A stretch of 64,000 bases of DNA, from assembly GCF_014217545.1 (NCBI RefSeq), contig NZ_CP043178.1:1860001-1924000 (forward strand), written 5' to 3'. Position 1 is the stretch's first letter. Every line of letters begins with the position of its first letter. The DNA comes from Pseudarthrobacter sp. NBSH8. GTDB lineage: Bacteria > Actinomycetota > Actinomycetes > Actinomycetales > Micrococcaceae. Under the pieces are notes generated by a model. That model was not told the origin of the DNA. It did no database searches and worked only from the letters and a program-made list of their open reading frames with translations. Made by a program: the position numbers and the translations under genes. Shown piece after piece: positions 25,545 through 33,722 of the stretch.

Positions 25545-26239
25545 CGCTGGGCCGCCCCGCCGGTTGCTGCGCCGGTCGGCACCGGAACGGGCACCTTTGC
25601 CGTCGGCAGCCCCAGGGCCAGGCGGTCAACCGCGCGGGCAAACGGTGTGCCGGAACAAGCGCGGGCGACGGCCAGGGCATCGGCAAAGTGGTCCACGTCC
25701 GTCAATGTGGGCAACAGCCCCACCGCCAGGCCGGCGCTGGCCAGCCGGGCCAACTGGTGCGCCCCGGTCTGCGGGGTGGACATTTCCACGCCCCGGACCA
25801 GGCTGCCGTAGGGCCGGTGCAGGCCCAGGGCCCAAAAGCCGCCGTCCGTTGCCGGTCCGATCCAGGCGTCGTGGCGGGGCGTCGGGGCGGACCAGTCCGC
25901 CACCAGCCTTGCGAGTGGTGCAAGGGAAAACTGGGGCGTGTCCATGCCCAGAATCAGCAGCGGGCCGGTGACCAACGAACAGATGACCGCCAGCCGTTCG
26001 TCCAGCCGGCCGCCACCCTGGGCAACCACGTCAAAACCCGCAGCGTCCCTGCGGTGCGGCGTCCCCTCAAACACCAGCAACCGCCTGGCCGCGGGGAAGG
26101 ACCGCACCGTCTCCAGCGTCTGGCTGAGGCTGGTTTGGGCCAGGGCTGCGGCCTGCGCAGGCGTGAGCGGTGGCGTGAGGCGCGTCTTGGCTTTGCCTGG
26201 GATGCATTCTTTGGCGATGACCGCGATGGTGAGGGTCAC
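25541..26239 (-). CDS. DUF2064/TIGR04282-type nucleotidyl-sugar transferase-like protein
   Basis: 232 residues. 'AVIAKECIPGKAKTRLTPPL' and 'GPLLILGMDTPQF' then 'IGPATDGGFWALGL' match the DUF2064 (GT-A-fold) family: a K-TRL nucleotide-binding loop, a (G/S)-x-D-x-P motif and a DGG-x-W/Y motif. Members are annotated as arsenosugar-cluster glycosyltransferases, a label based on gene neighbourhoods in other bacteria. Overlaps both neighbours by 4 bases. Confidence 0.85.
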   Translation of the reverse strand: MTLTIAVIAKECIPGKAKTRLTPPLTPAQAAALAQTSLSQTLETVRSFPAARRLLVFEGTPHRRDAAGFDVVAQGGGRLDERLAVICSLVTGPLLILGMDTPQFSLAPLARLVADWSAPTPRHDAWIGPATDGGFWALGLHRPYGSLVRGVEMSTPQTGAHQLARLASAGLAVGLLPTLTDVDHFADALAVARACSGTPFARAVDRLALGLPTAKVPVPVPTGAATGGAAQR

Positions 26240-27054
26240 GGCGTCGCTCCCCGGGCCTCGGGCGGGGGTCCGCCCGCAGTCGGTCTACCGGCGCCTGTCG
26301 CTGGCGTCCACCGCGATGCGGCGGCCAGCTGCGCCCTCATGTCCTTGAGTGCTGTCAGGGTTCCACGCACCGTGCCGGTCACCTTGGACTTGCCCAGGCG
26401 CGGCGCATAAGCGACCGGGATCTCGGCCACGCGCCAGCCGTCGCGGTGGGCTTTGAGGAACATCTCCAGCGGATAACCGCTGCGCCGGTCGGTGAGGTCC
26501 AGCCCGAGCAACGCAGTTCGCCGGGCAAGGCGAAGCGGGCCCAAGTCCGTGACGGGGATTCCCGTCAACCGGCGCAGCCGCCTGCTCAGGACGATGTTGG
26601 CCAGCCGGGCATGGACCGGCCAGGCGCCGCGGGCTGGCCGCCGGGCACCCAGGACCAGATCGGCACGCCCGGCGCGCACCAGCTCCAGCATCGGGGCCAG
26701 TTGTGCAGGATCCAGCGAACCGTCGCAATCGCAGAAGGCCACAAACTCCGCCGTGGCAGCCACCAGGCCAGCATGGGCTGCCGCACCAAAGCCGCGCCGC
26801 GGTTCATGAACGACGGCGGCCCCCAGACTGGCGGCGAGCTTTCCGGAGCCATCGGTACAGCCGTTGTCCACCACTATTGCCCGGTATCCGGGCGGCAGGG
26901 CCGCCAGTACGTGGGGGAGGGCCGAAAGCTCGTTGAGGCAGGGCAGCACGACATCCACCAGCACGGCGGGTGCGCCGCCGGCGTCGTCGTCCGCTGTGCA
27001 GGGGGCGCTGGCCGTGCCGGTTCCATCGTGCGAACTGCTCTGTCTTTTCTCCAC
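26236..27054 (-). CDS. GT2 family glycosyltransferase
   Basis: 272 residues. 'DVVLPCLNELSALPHVLAAL', 'AIVVDNGCTDGS' and 'FVAFCDCDGSLDP' form the GT-A fold with the DxD-like metal site. 'SGYPLEMFLKAHRDGWRVAE' is the acceptor-side motif of polyprenyl-phosphate sugar transferases. A cytosolic or membrane-associated enzyme loading a sugar onto a lipid carrier is plausible, which would feed the GT87-like enzyme nearby. Divergent from the two-component system. Confidence 0.88.
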   Translation of the reverse strand: MEKRQSSSHDGTGTASAPCTADDDAGGAPAVLVDVVLPCLNELSALPHVLAALPPGYRAIVVDNGCTDGSGKLAASLGAAVVHEPRRGFGAAAHAGLVAATAEFVAFCDCDGSLDPAQLAPMLELVRAGRADLVLGARRPARGAWPVHARLANIVLSRRLRRLTGIPVTDLGPLRLARRTALLGLDLTDRRSGYPLEMFLKAHRDGWRVAEIPVAYAPRLGKSKVTGTVRGTLTALKDMRAQLAAASRWTPATGAGRPTAGGPPPEARGATP

Positions 27055-27176
27055 CCTTCGACCGTAGAATCCGCGGGCCCGGCGCGGCAGGTGGAAATCC
27101 TTACGGAACCGGGACGCTTGCCCTCCGGCAGCCCTCTACAGACCCAAAGTGGCGTCCACGAACCTATGCTGGGAAC

Positions 27177-27917
27177 GTGAATAGTGTCCAGCCCGACGCG
27201 GACGCCCGGGACGTTGGCAACCGGCGCATCCTGCTCGTTGAAGACGAGGCCACCATCGCCCAGGTGGTGCACGACTATTTGGTGCTGGCTGGTTTCCAGG
27301 TGGATATGGCAGGTGACGGATTCAGTGCCCTGCACCTGGCCCGGACGCACAAACCGGACCTGATCATCCTGGACCGTATGCTGCCTGGTTTGGACGGGGC
27401 GGAGGTATGCCGGCGGATCCGGCTCACCCAGTCCATGCCCATCATCATGCTCACCGCGCTGGGCACCGAGGACGACCGCATCCTGGGCCTGGAAATGGGC
27501 GCTGATGACTACGTCACCAAGCCCTTCTCGCCCCGAGAGCTGGTGCTCCGGGTGAAGTCCGTGCTGCGCCGCAGCGTCAAGGAATTCACCCCGGAACCGC
27601 CCGTGGAGCTGGCCGGCTTTGCCCTCAACCCGGCCTCGCGCATCGTCAGATACCGCGATACGAACCTCACACTGACAGCTAGGGAATTCGATCTTCTGGC
27701 GTTCTTTTTGCGCCGCCCCAACCAGGTCTTCAGCCGCGACGTACTCATCAAGGCCGTTTGGGGCTGGGACTTTGGCGATCTGTCAACGGTGACAGTGCAC
27801 GTGCGCCGGCTGCGCGAAAAAATCGAGGCCAACCCCACCACGCCCGTGCTGCTGAAAACGGTGTGGGGCGTGGGGTACAGGTTCGACGACGGCACGGAGC
27901 CGGCCAGCCATGACTAG
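27177..27917 (+). CDS. OmpR/PhoB-type response regulator
   Basis: 246 residues from GTG 27177. The receiver domain shows 'ILLVEDEATI', phospho-acceptor Asp in 'LIILDRMLPGLDG', 'MLTALG' and Lys in 'VTKPFSPREL'. A C-terminal winged helix follows ('LTAREFDLLAFFLRRPNQVF', 'VDVHVRRLR'-like 'VTVHVRRLREKIE'). The histidine kinase gene overlaps its 3' end by 8 bases. It is divergent from the GT2 operon, which it could regulate. Confidence 0.93.
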   Translation: MNSVQPDADARDVGNRRILLVEDEATIAQVVHDYLVLAGFQVDMAGDGFSALHLARTHKPDLIILDRMLPGLDGAEVCRRIRLTQSMPIIMLTALGTEDDRILGLEMGADDYVTKPFSPRELVLRVKSVLRRSVKEFTPEPPVELAGFALNPASRIVRYRDTNLTLTAREFDLLAFFLRRPNQVFSRDVLIKAVWGWDFGDLSTVTVHVRRLREKIEANPTTPVLLKTVWGVGYRFDDGTEPASHD

Positions 27918-29049
27918 CGGCGATCTGTTCATCATTGTCACGGTTGTGCTGTCATGGGCATTGGCCATCGGCGCTGTGACTGTGGTGCTGCAGCGGCTGC
28001 TCGGCAGGACCTCCATTGTGGTGCAAATCCTGCTCGTGGTCCTGGCCACCATCGCCATCCTGGTGGCAGGGATGGTGAGCGCCTTCAACGCCATGTTCAT
28101 CTCGGAGGCGGATCTTCAGGTGATGTGGTTCATCCTGGCGATCGCCTCGGTCGTTGCCACGGTGGTCGCAGTGCTCCTGGGAGTAGGGCTGGCAAGGAAC
28201 ACCAACCGCCTGGCCGGGGACGCGGCCAGAATCGGCCGCGGAGAGCCCGTGGCACCGCAAAGGAAAATGACCTCGGAACTGTCCGCGTTGGCCGCCGAGC
28301 TTGCTGCCACCAGCCACAAACTCGAAGAATCCAGACAACGGGAACAGGCAGTGGAGGCTGCACGGCGCGAACTGGTGGCCTGGGTTTCCCACGATTTGCG
28401 CACCCCGCTGGCCAGTATGCGCGCCATGGCCGAGGCGCTGGAGGATGGCATTGCCGAGGATGTTTCCGGCTACCACCAGCGAATAATCGGCCAGACCGAC
28501 CAGATGGCCGTGCTGGTGAATGACCTGCTCGAGCTCTCCAAGATCCAGGCCGGAACCTTGGTGCTGGACCACCGGCCCTTGGACCTGTACGACGTCGTCA
28601 GCGACGCAATTGCCGACCTCGCCCCTGTCGCGGCAGGCCGGGCCATTGCCATCAACGGCGACGCTGTCGCCCCCACCTTGGTGGCTGCCGACGGCGCGTC
28701 GTTGTCCCGGGCCATCCGCAATGTGGTCCTCAACGGCATTCTGTACAGCGCTCATGGCAGCACCGTGTCCATTGCCGTGACCTCCGCCGCCGGCGAGGCG
28801 GTAGTAGAGGTGCGAGACGGCTGCGGCGGGATCCCGGCGGAGGACCTGCCCCGGATGCTCACCGCGGGCTGGCAGAAGGACGCCGGTCGCACCAAATCGC
28901 GCTACAGCGGCGCAGGGGTAGGCCTAAGCATTGTCCACGGCATCCTCCAGGCCCACGGTGGCGCCCTGGAGGTTGCCAACGTTGAGGGAGGGTGCCGGTT
29001 TCGGTTGCGGATCCCCACCGGCCAGGAGGGTCTGGGACCGGCCGTCTAG
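27910..29049 (+). CDS. sensor histidine kinase
   Basis: 379 residues. Two membrane spans with a short loop are followed by a HAMP-like linker, the H-box 'WVSHDLRTPLASMRAMAE' with the phosphorylated His, an N-box ('RAIRNVVLNGILYSAHG', where the usual Asn-x-x-x-Asn becomes Asn-x-x-x-Ile) and glycine boxes 'DGCGGIP' and 'GAGVGLSIV'. Partner of the preceding response regulator. The short external loop suggests membrane-stress sensing. Confidence 0.92.
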   Translation: MTSGDLFIIVTVVLSWALAIGAVTVVLQRLLGRTSIVVQILLVVLATIAILVAGMVSAFNAMFISEADLQVMWFILAIASVVATVVAVLLGVGLARNTNRLAGDAARIGRGEPVAPQRKMTSELSALAAELAATSHKLEESRQREQAVEAARRELVAWVSHDLRTPLASMRAMAEALEDGIAEDVSGYHQRIIGQTDQMAVLVNDLLELSKIQAGTLVLDHRPLDLYDVVSDAIADLAPVAAGRAIAINGDAVAPTLVAADGASLSRAIRNVVLNGILYSAHGSTVSIAVTSAAGEAVVEVRDGCGGIPAEDLPRMLTAGWQKDAGRTKSRYSGAGVGLSIVHGILQAHGGALEVANVEGGCRFRLRIPTGQEGLGPAV

Positions 29050-30113
29050 GGCAGTTCCCCACGCAGCGGGGCGGTGGCGAACTCGCGCATGCCGTCCTCG
29101 AAACTGCGCCGCGGAGCCCAACCCAGTTCGGCTTTGGCCCGTGCAGAGCTCGCGGTGATGTGCCGGACGTCGCCCAACCGGAATTCGCCTGTGAACACAG
29201 GGACCGGGCCGCCGCCAACAGTGCTCAGGACCCCCGCCACCTGACCAATAGTATGGACCTCCGAGGCTCCCACGTTGTAAGCCCTCATACTGCCTGCCGC
29301 CATGACCCCGCCTGCCGCCAGCGCCTCAACGGCGCACAGGTTTGCCTCCGCCACATCCGCCACATGGATGAAGCTGCGGCGTTGGCCGCCGTCCTCGAAC
29401 ACCCGCGGCGCCGCCCCGCGGGCCAGGGCCGAGCGGAACAGGCTGGCCACGCCCGCATAGGGTGTGTCTTTGGGCATCCATGGCCCATACACGTTGTGGT
29501 ACCGCAGGGCGGCGGCAGTGCCTCCCGTTGTACGGGCCCACGCCGATGCCAGGTTTTCCTGGGCCAGTTTGGAGGCAGCATAGACGTTCCGCGGGTCCAG
29601 CACCGCGCCTTCGGTGACCAGTGTGGGCAGCAGGAGCTCGCCGGTGACAGGGTCCCGGGGGTCAAAGATTCCGTGCTCCATGTCCTCCGCCCGGCGCGGG
29701 CCTGGTCGCACCAGCCGGCCGGATGAGTCCGTATACGCGCCCTCGCCGTAGACCACCATGGAAGAGGCCAGCACCAGCTTGTCCCTGCCGGCCGAGGCCA
29801 TGCCTGCCAGGAGTACGGCCGTGGCCAGGTCATTGTTGCGGACATAGTCCGGCGCATCGGAGAAGTCGACGCCGAGGCCCACCTTGGCGCTCTGATGGAC
29901 AACGACGTCGATCCCCTCCAAAGCCGCAGCAACGGTGGATGCATCGCCAACGTCGCCCACCAGCAAGGACGCGCCGGGATTTACTGCCGGCCTGACCGGA
30001 TGCACAACCGGATCCAGCGAATCCAGGGTCCGGACCTCCCAGCCGCGGGCCAGGGCGACCTCGACGATGTGGCCGCCAATGAAACCGGCTCCGCCCGTGA
30101 CCAGAATCCTCAC
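29046..30113 (-). CDS. NAD-dependent epimerase/dehydratase
   Basis: 355 residues, extended SDR. 'ILVTGGAGFIGGHIVE' is the NAD-binding motif, 'LASSMVVYGEG' carries the catalytic Ser/Thr region and 'YAASKLAQE' the YxxxK pair. It acts on a nucleotide-activated sugar in the cytosol. Its start overlaps the stop of the upstream phosphorylase gene (ATGA) and its 3' end overlaps the kinase gene by 4 bases. Confidence 0.9.
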   Translation of the reverse strand: MRILVTGGAGFIGGHIVEVALARGWEVRTLDSLDPVVHPVRPAVNPGASLLVGDVGDASTVAAALEGIDVVVHQSAKVGLGVDFSDAPDYVRNNDLATAVLLAGMASAGRDKLVLASSMVVYGEGAYTDSSGRLVRPGPRRAEDMEHGIFDPRDPVTGELLLPTLVTEGAVLDPRNVYAASKLAQENLASAWARTTGGTAAALRYHNVYGPWMPKDTPYAGVASLFRSALARGAAPRVFEDGGQRRSFIHVADVAEANLCAVEALAAGGVMAAGSMRAYNVGASEVHTIGQVAGVLSTVGGGPVPVFTGEFRLGDVRHITASSARAKAELGWAPRRSFEDGMREFATAPLRGELP

Positions 30114-31039
30114 GGCGCGCTCCTTCCAGTACCGGGGCGGACTGGGCTGGCGGCGCCCATCACAGTGGCCACGGCGTCGGCGGGCATAAGGGCCATCCGA
30201 GGGAATCCGCCGCCGTCCGCCGTTTCCACGCAGGCCAGCCCCGCGGATACCCTCCTCACCGCATCGGATAGCACGGCCAGAATCCGCGGCTGCGCGGCCG
30301 CCAGGCGGCCGAGTACCAGCTCCGCGGTTACGGGCCTGGAACCGTCATGGCCGGTGTCGGCGTCAGTGATGAACGCCAGCGCCGCGAAATGCATGTTCAG
30401 CTCCGCCGCCAGCACCGGCTCGGGGTATTGGGTCATGCTGACCAGATGCGCACCTGCCCGGACCAGGGCTGCCGACTCGGCCTTGGTGGAAAAGCGTGGC
30501 CCGTTGATGACAGCCATGGTTGCAGCCGGTGCGAAGTGCTCGCGCTGCAACTCCAGAGCGGCGATGAGTGCGGCGCGAAGCGGGGCACTGTAGGGCTCGG
30601 CGGCGGGCAGGTGCTGCACGCCGGTGGGCAGCGAGCCGTCGTAGAAAGTGTCCGCCCGGCCCCAGGTCCTGTCCAGAAACTGGTCGGGTACGGCAAAGGT
30701 TCCGGTTCCGTGGCTCGGAACCAGTCCGCCCACTGCCGCGGACGAGATGACAGCCTCCACACCCATGCTCTTGAGTGCCCAGAAGTTGGCACGGTGGTTG
30801 ATCTGCTGCGGGGCAATGCTGTGTCCGCGGCCGTGCCGGCTCAGGAACACGACCACCGGGCCGTCCGCACCTCCGGGACCGTCCCCTGCAGCCAGCCGGG
30901 CAACGGTGACTGGGCTGGACGGCGGGCCAAAAGGCGTCGCGGCATCCAGCGTCTCCAGCACGGCGGCGCCGGGCAGCTGGTACAGGCCGGTGCCGCCAAT
31001 GATGCCGACGCGGGCCCGGGGTTCCGAGGGATAGTCCAT
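30110..31039 (-). CDS. purine nucleoside/methylthioadenosine phosphorylase
   Basis: 309 residues from ATG 31039. 'VGIIGGTGLYQLPG' starts the fold; 'VVFLSRHGRGHSIAPQQINH' is the phosphate-binding MTAP/PNP signature; 'MTQYPEPVLAAELNMHFAAL' is the ribose/base region. The members with 'MTxxPE' are usually methylthioadenosine phosphorylases, recycling MTA to adenine and methylthioribose phosphate. Pairing with a sugar epimerase is unusual for plain MTA salvage and hints at a nucleoside-derived sugar pathway. Confidence 0.85.
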   Translation of the reverse strand: MDYPSEPRARVGIIGGTGLYQLPGAAVLETLDAATPFGPPSSPVTVARLAAGDGPGGADGPVVVFLSRHGRGHSIAPQQINHRANFWALKSMGVEAVISSAAVGGLVPSHGTGTFAVPDQFLDRTWGRADTFYDGSLPTGVQHLPAAEPYSAPLRAALIAALELQREHFAPAATMAVINGPRFSTKAESAALVRAGAHLVSMTQYPEPVLAAELNMHFAALAFITDADTGHDGSRPVTAELVLGRLAAAQPRILAVLSDAVRRVSAGLACVETADGGGFPRMALMPADAVATVMGAASPVRPGTGRSAP

Positions 31040-31325
31040 GACCCCATCATGCCAACCCCTGCAGCAGCCGACGCGGGTCGAATCCTTACAAGTCCCGAAC
31101 GAGCTGCACCGCAGTTCCCCCTTCGGGGGCGGCCTGAATACTAGCAATATCTACTGATTGCCTCAGTCAGATTTGGTTGGCCCCGGTAATACGGTTGTAA
31201 GTTCCGTCGCGGCCGTAAAGTCCACAAACATGGTGCCCCGCAGTCCTGTTGTTGTTGGCTCATGGCTGTACACGTGGTCCAGGAATCGACAAAGGTCGCG
31301 GGCCATTTTCGATCGTCGGGCCTTG

Positions 31326-31357
31326 CTTAATACGTTAGCCACAACTAACGTATTAAG
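31326..31357. promoter_or_regulatory. 13-bp palindromic ArsR operator
   Basis: CTTAATACGTTAG (31326-31338), 6-base spacer, CTAACGTATTAAG (31345-31357): a perfect inverted repeat. It ends one base before the chosen GTG start of the ArsR gene, so a bound repressor would cover the transcription start. Confidence 0.85.
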
Positions 31358-31358
31358 T

Positions 31359-31694
31359 GTGTTGGATGCCTTGGAGATCGCTGCGGAGCCGAACCGGCGG
31401 CTGCTGCTGCGCCTCCTGGCACGTCAGGAACAGTCCGTGGGGGAGTTGGCCGCCCACTTCACAGTCAGCCGCTCGGCTGTCTCCCAGCACCTGCTGCTAC
31501 TGGAACAGGCAGGCCTGGTAATTGCGCGCAAGGAAGGGCGGAACAGGTATTACCGGCTCGACCCCGAGGGCATGGGCCGTCTCCGTGGGCTGGTCGAGCA
31601 GTTCTGGACCGACGAGCTGGATCTGCTGGCCGCGGACGCGGCAGCGTTGGCAGCAGGCCGGCACGGTCCAGGCAAGTCGGCACCACCCCGCTAG
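31359..31694 (+). CDS. ArsR-family transcriptional repressor
   Basis: About 111 residues. 'ALEIAAEPNRRLLLRLLA', 'SVGELAAHFTVSRSAVSQHL' (helix-turn-helix) and 'GLVIARKEGRNRYYRLD' (wing) are standard. The CxC metal motif in helix 3 is absent, so it is not an arsenic sensor. GTG 31359 is chosen because it directly follows the palindrome and no RBS is visible, which fits a leaderless transcript; longer in-frame starts would put the operator inside the gene. It precedes an SRPBCC gene, a common pairing. Confidence 0.85.
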   Translation: MLDALEIAAEPNRRLLLRLLARQEQSVGELAAHFTVSRSAVSQHLLLLEQAGLVIARKEGRNRYYRLDPEGMGRLRGLVEQFWTDELDLLAADAAALAAGRHGPGKSAPPR

Positions 31695-31725
31695 TTACTT
31701 CGCTCCAAGACAAAGGACCGCTCTC

Positions 31726-32706
31726 ATGAGCTTCGACAAAACCATCCACCTGCCCGTCGACGCTGACGAGGCCTTCGCCCTGATCACGCAGCCGGAACGC
31801 CTTCGCCGCTGGAAGACGGTGGCCGCCCGTGTGGACCTTCGCGTAGGCGGCGAATACCGCTGGACCATCATCCCTGGCCACCACGCCGCCGGCACGTTCC
31901 AGGAAATCGAGCCGGGCAAGCGCATCGTGTTCACCTGGGGCTGGGAGTCGGCCACGGACCTGCCGCCGGGAGCGTCCACGGTCACCATTACGCTGGAGCC
32001 CGTCGACGGCGGCACGTCGCTTCGCCTGGTGCATGAGGGCCTTACGCCCGAGCAGTCCACGGCACACGCCGAGGGCTGGAACCACTTTCTGGGACGCCTG
32101 GTCGCGGAGGCGTCGTCAGATTCGGGTGCCGGCCCGGACGAATGGTCGGCCGCCCCGGACCCCATCGACCACCTCATCTCCGCCGACGCGTCGCTGGCAG
32201 TCCTGCTGGGTGTCCTGCGGAAGCTCACCCCGGAAGACCGTGAGAAGCCGACGCCGTGCGAGGACTTCACTGCCCATGAACTCCTCGAGCACCTGGCTGG
32301 GTCGCTGAAGAACATCGGCACTGCCTTGGGCGCCGACGTCACGAACCGCGCCGATGCGGCTCCCGAGGTCCGCATCGCCGAACTCGCCCAGCCCACGCTG
32401 GAAGCGTTCGCCCGCCGCGGCCTTGATGGCACGATCGACATGGGCTTCGCCAAACTTCCCGCCACCATGGTGGCCAGCATCCTGAACCTGGAGCTGATGG
32501 TCCATGCGTGGGACTTCGCGAAGGCGAGTGGCCAGGACCTGACCGTGTCCGACGTCGTCACGGACTACGTGGAGGGCCTTGCCCTGGTGACCATCTCCGA
32601 GCAGGTCCGCTCCGGCGGCAGCTTCGCGCCGGCCCAGCCCGTCGCGGAGACCGCAGGCAGCCTTGAACGCCTCATTGCGTTTACCGGCCGGACCGTCACC
32701 GTCTGA
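31726..32706 (+). CDS. SRPBCC (AHSA1) domain fused to a TIGR03086/DinB-like domain
   Basis: 326 residues from ATG 31726 (AAGGAC upstream). The first 130 residues are an AHSA1-type START fold ('ERLRRWKTVAARVDLRVGG', 'VFTWGWES', 'AEGWNHFLGRL'). Residues from about 145 form a mycothiol-dependent-enzyme-like helical domain ('CEDFTAHELLEHLAGS', 'MVHAWDFAKASGQ') with His residues in the metal-binding positions. Such fusions are typical partners of ArsR regulators in actinobacteria. Substrate unknown. Confidence 0.85.
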   Translation: MSFDKTIHLPVDADEAFALITQPERLRRWKTVAARVDLRVGGEYRWTIIPGHHAAGTFQEIEPGKRIVFTWGWESATDLPPGASTVTITLEPVDGGTSLRLVHEGLTPEQSTAHAEGWNHFLGRLVAEASSDSGAGPDEWSAAPDPIDHLISADASLAVLLGVLRKLTPEDREKPTPCEDFTAHELLEHLAGSLKNIGTALGADVTNRADAAPEVRIAELAQPTLEAFARRGLDGTIDMGFAKLPATMVASILNLELMVHAWDFAKASGQDLTVSDVVTDYVEGLALVTISEQVRSGGSFAPAQPVAETAGSLERLIAFTGRTVTV

Positions 32707-32756
32707 CCGTTTCGCCCCGCACAACAAAAACAATAATCACGAAAGAAGGAACGAAA

Positions 32757-33092
32757 ATGTCCAAGTTTCTCTTTATCTATCACTCTCCGATGACACCCGC
32801 CGAGGCCGCGCCGCCGGCGCCGGAAGACATGGAAGCTGCTATGGGGGAGTGGAACGCCTGGGGTGCCAAAGTGGGCGACGGGCTGATCGACTTCGGAACC
32901 CCTTTGGCCAACGGCGTCCGCGTTTCGCCGGGTGGAGCCACAGCGCCGAGCCAGCTCGAGGTCTCCGGATATAGCCTCATCGAAGCCGAGACGTCTGAGG
33001 CAGCCCTGGAACTCGCTAAGCAGCACCCGCACCTGAATATGCCGGGCAGCGAACTCGAGGTCCACGAGGCCCAGCAGATTCCCGGAATGTAG
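32757..33092 (+). CDS. YCII-related protein
   Basis: 111 residues. 'KFLFIYHSP' and 'SGYSLIEAETSEAALELAKQHPHL' mark the YCII (dimeric alpha-beta barrel) family, often with a His/Asp pair of unknown activity. A strong RBS (GAAAGAAGGAAC) precedes the ATG. It is last in the ArsR-SRPBCC-YCII run, and a hairpin follows. Confidence 0.88.
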   Translation: MSKFLFIYHSPMTPAEAAPPAPEDMEAAMGEWNAWGAKVGDGLIDFGTPLANGVRVSPGGATAPSQLEVSGYSLIEAETSEAALELAKQHPHLNMPGSELEVHEAQQIPGM

Positions 33093-33115
33093 CTGAGGAC
33101 CTTCTCGTCATATCC

Positions 33116-33154
33116 TGCCGGGGTCGCCGCGCCACCAGGGCGGCGGCCCCGGCA
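33116..33154 (+). terminator. terminator-like hairpin after the YCII gene
   Basis: TGCCGGGG (33116-33123) pairs with CCCCGGCA (33147-33154), then two bases per side that pair weakly, then GCCGC with GCGGC, around a 9-base loop. It sits 24 bases past the YCII stop. No T-tract follows, as usual in actinobacteria. Confidence 0.7.
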
Positions 33155-33722
33155 CCCCTCTGAATCAGGAATTCCCATGCCGCGTGGAAACCAGCCCGGC
33201 CTCCGGACGCAACCGGTTCAAATCCCTGGCCGAGCACAGTCACCTCACCGTCCGGGCGTGAACGTCGGCCCTCGGGTCCACAAACCGGACCTGCGGTGGT
33301 TTCTGGAAGTCGAATTGCCGAGTTTTTGACAATACGCGAATAAATGAACTTCTTTCCATGGATTTCTCTGGAAAGCCTCTTGGAAGTACTGAAAAGTAGT
33401 GTCCAAGGAAAGATTTACCGCATCGGGACAGCCGGTCGGGACTGCAGCGAGGCATTCCGGCAGCGTGTGGTGGCCTGACTCTGGTTCGAGTTTGGTCCGT
33501 TCCATGGCTCCGCACGCGGAGTCTCGGTGCTGAGAATTACTGCCCTCAAGTCAGCGCCAGACATCGCAGGGCCGCGAGACGGGTCCTCCGGGACCGCGGC
33601 CCCGTAACCCGAGATGCCCGACGGTCAACGTCTGCAGGCCCCCCGGGGATTATTCACAAGTCGGCACGCCCGGGCGGCGGATTCCCCGTCCCGGGCATAT
33701 TCATGATGAAAGAGAGCAGCAA
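33155..33722 (+). other. intergenic, no gene recognised
   Basis: Short minus-strand frames across 33240-33515 have no recognisable similarity. A GGTTCAAATCC piece near 33213 resembles a tRNA T-arm, but no acceptor or anticodon stem accompanies it. The pntA RBS lies at the end. Confidence 0.5.

Noticed and set aside
31158..31358. Longer start for the ArsR gene
   Set aside because: Would place a perfect operator palindrome inside the coding region and add residues with no ArsR similarity.
33211..33233. GGTTCAAATCC, like a tRNA T-arm
   Set aside because: The flanking bases do not pair as a 5-bp T-stem and no anticodon or acceptor stem is nearby. Possibly a tRNA relic, but unsupported.
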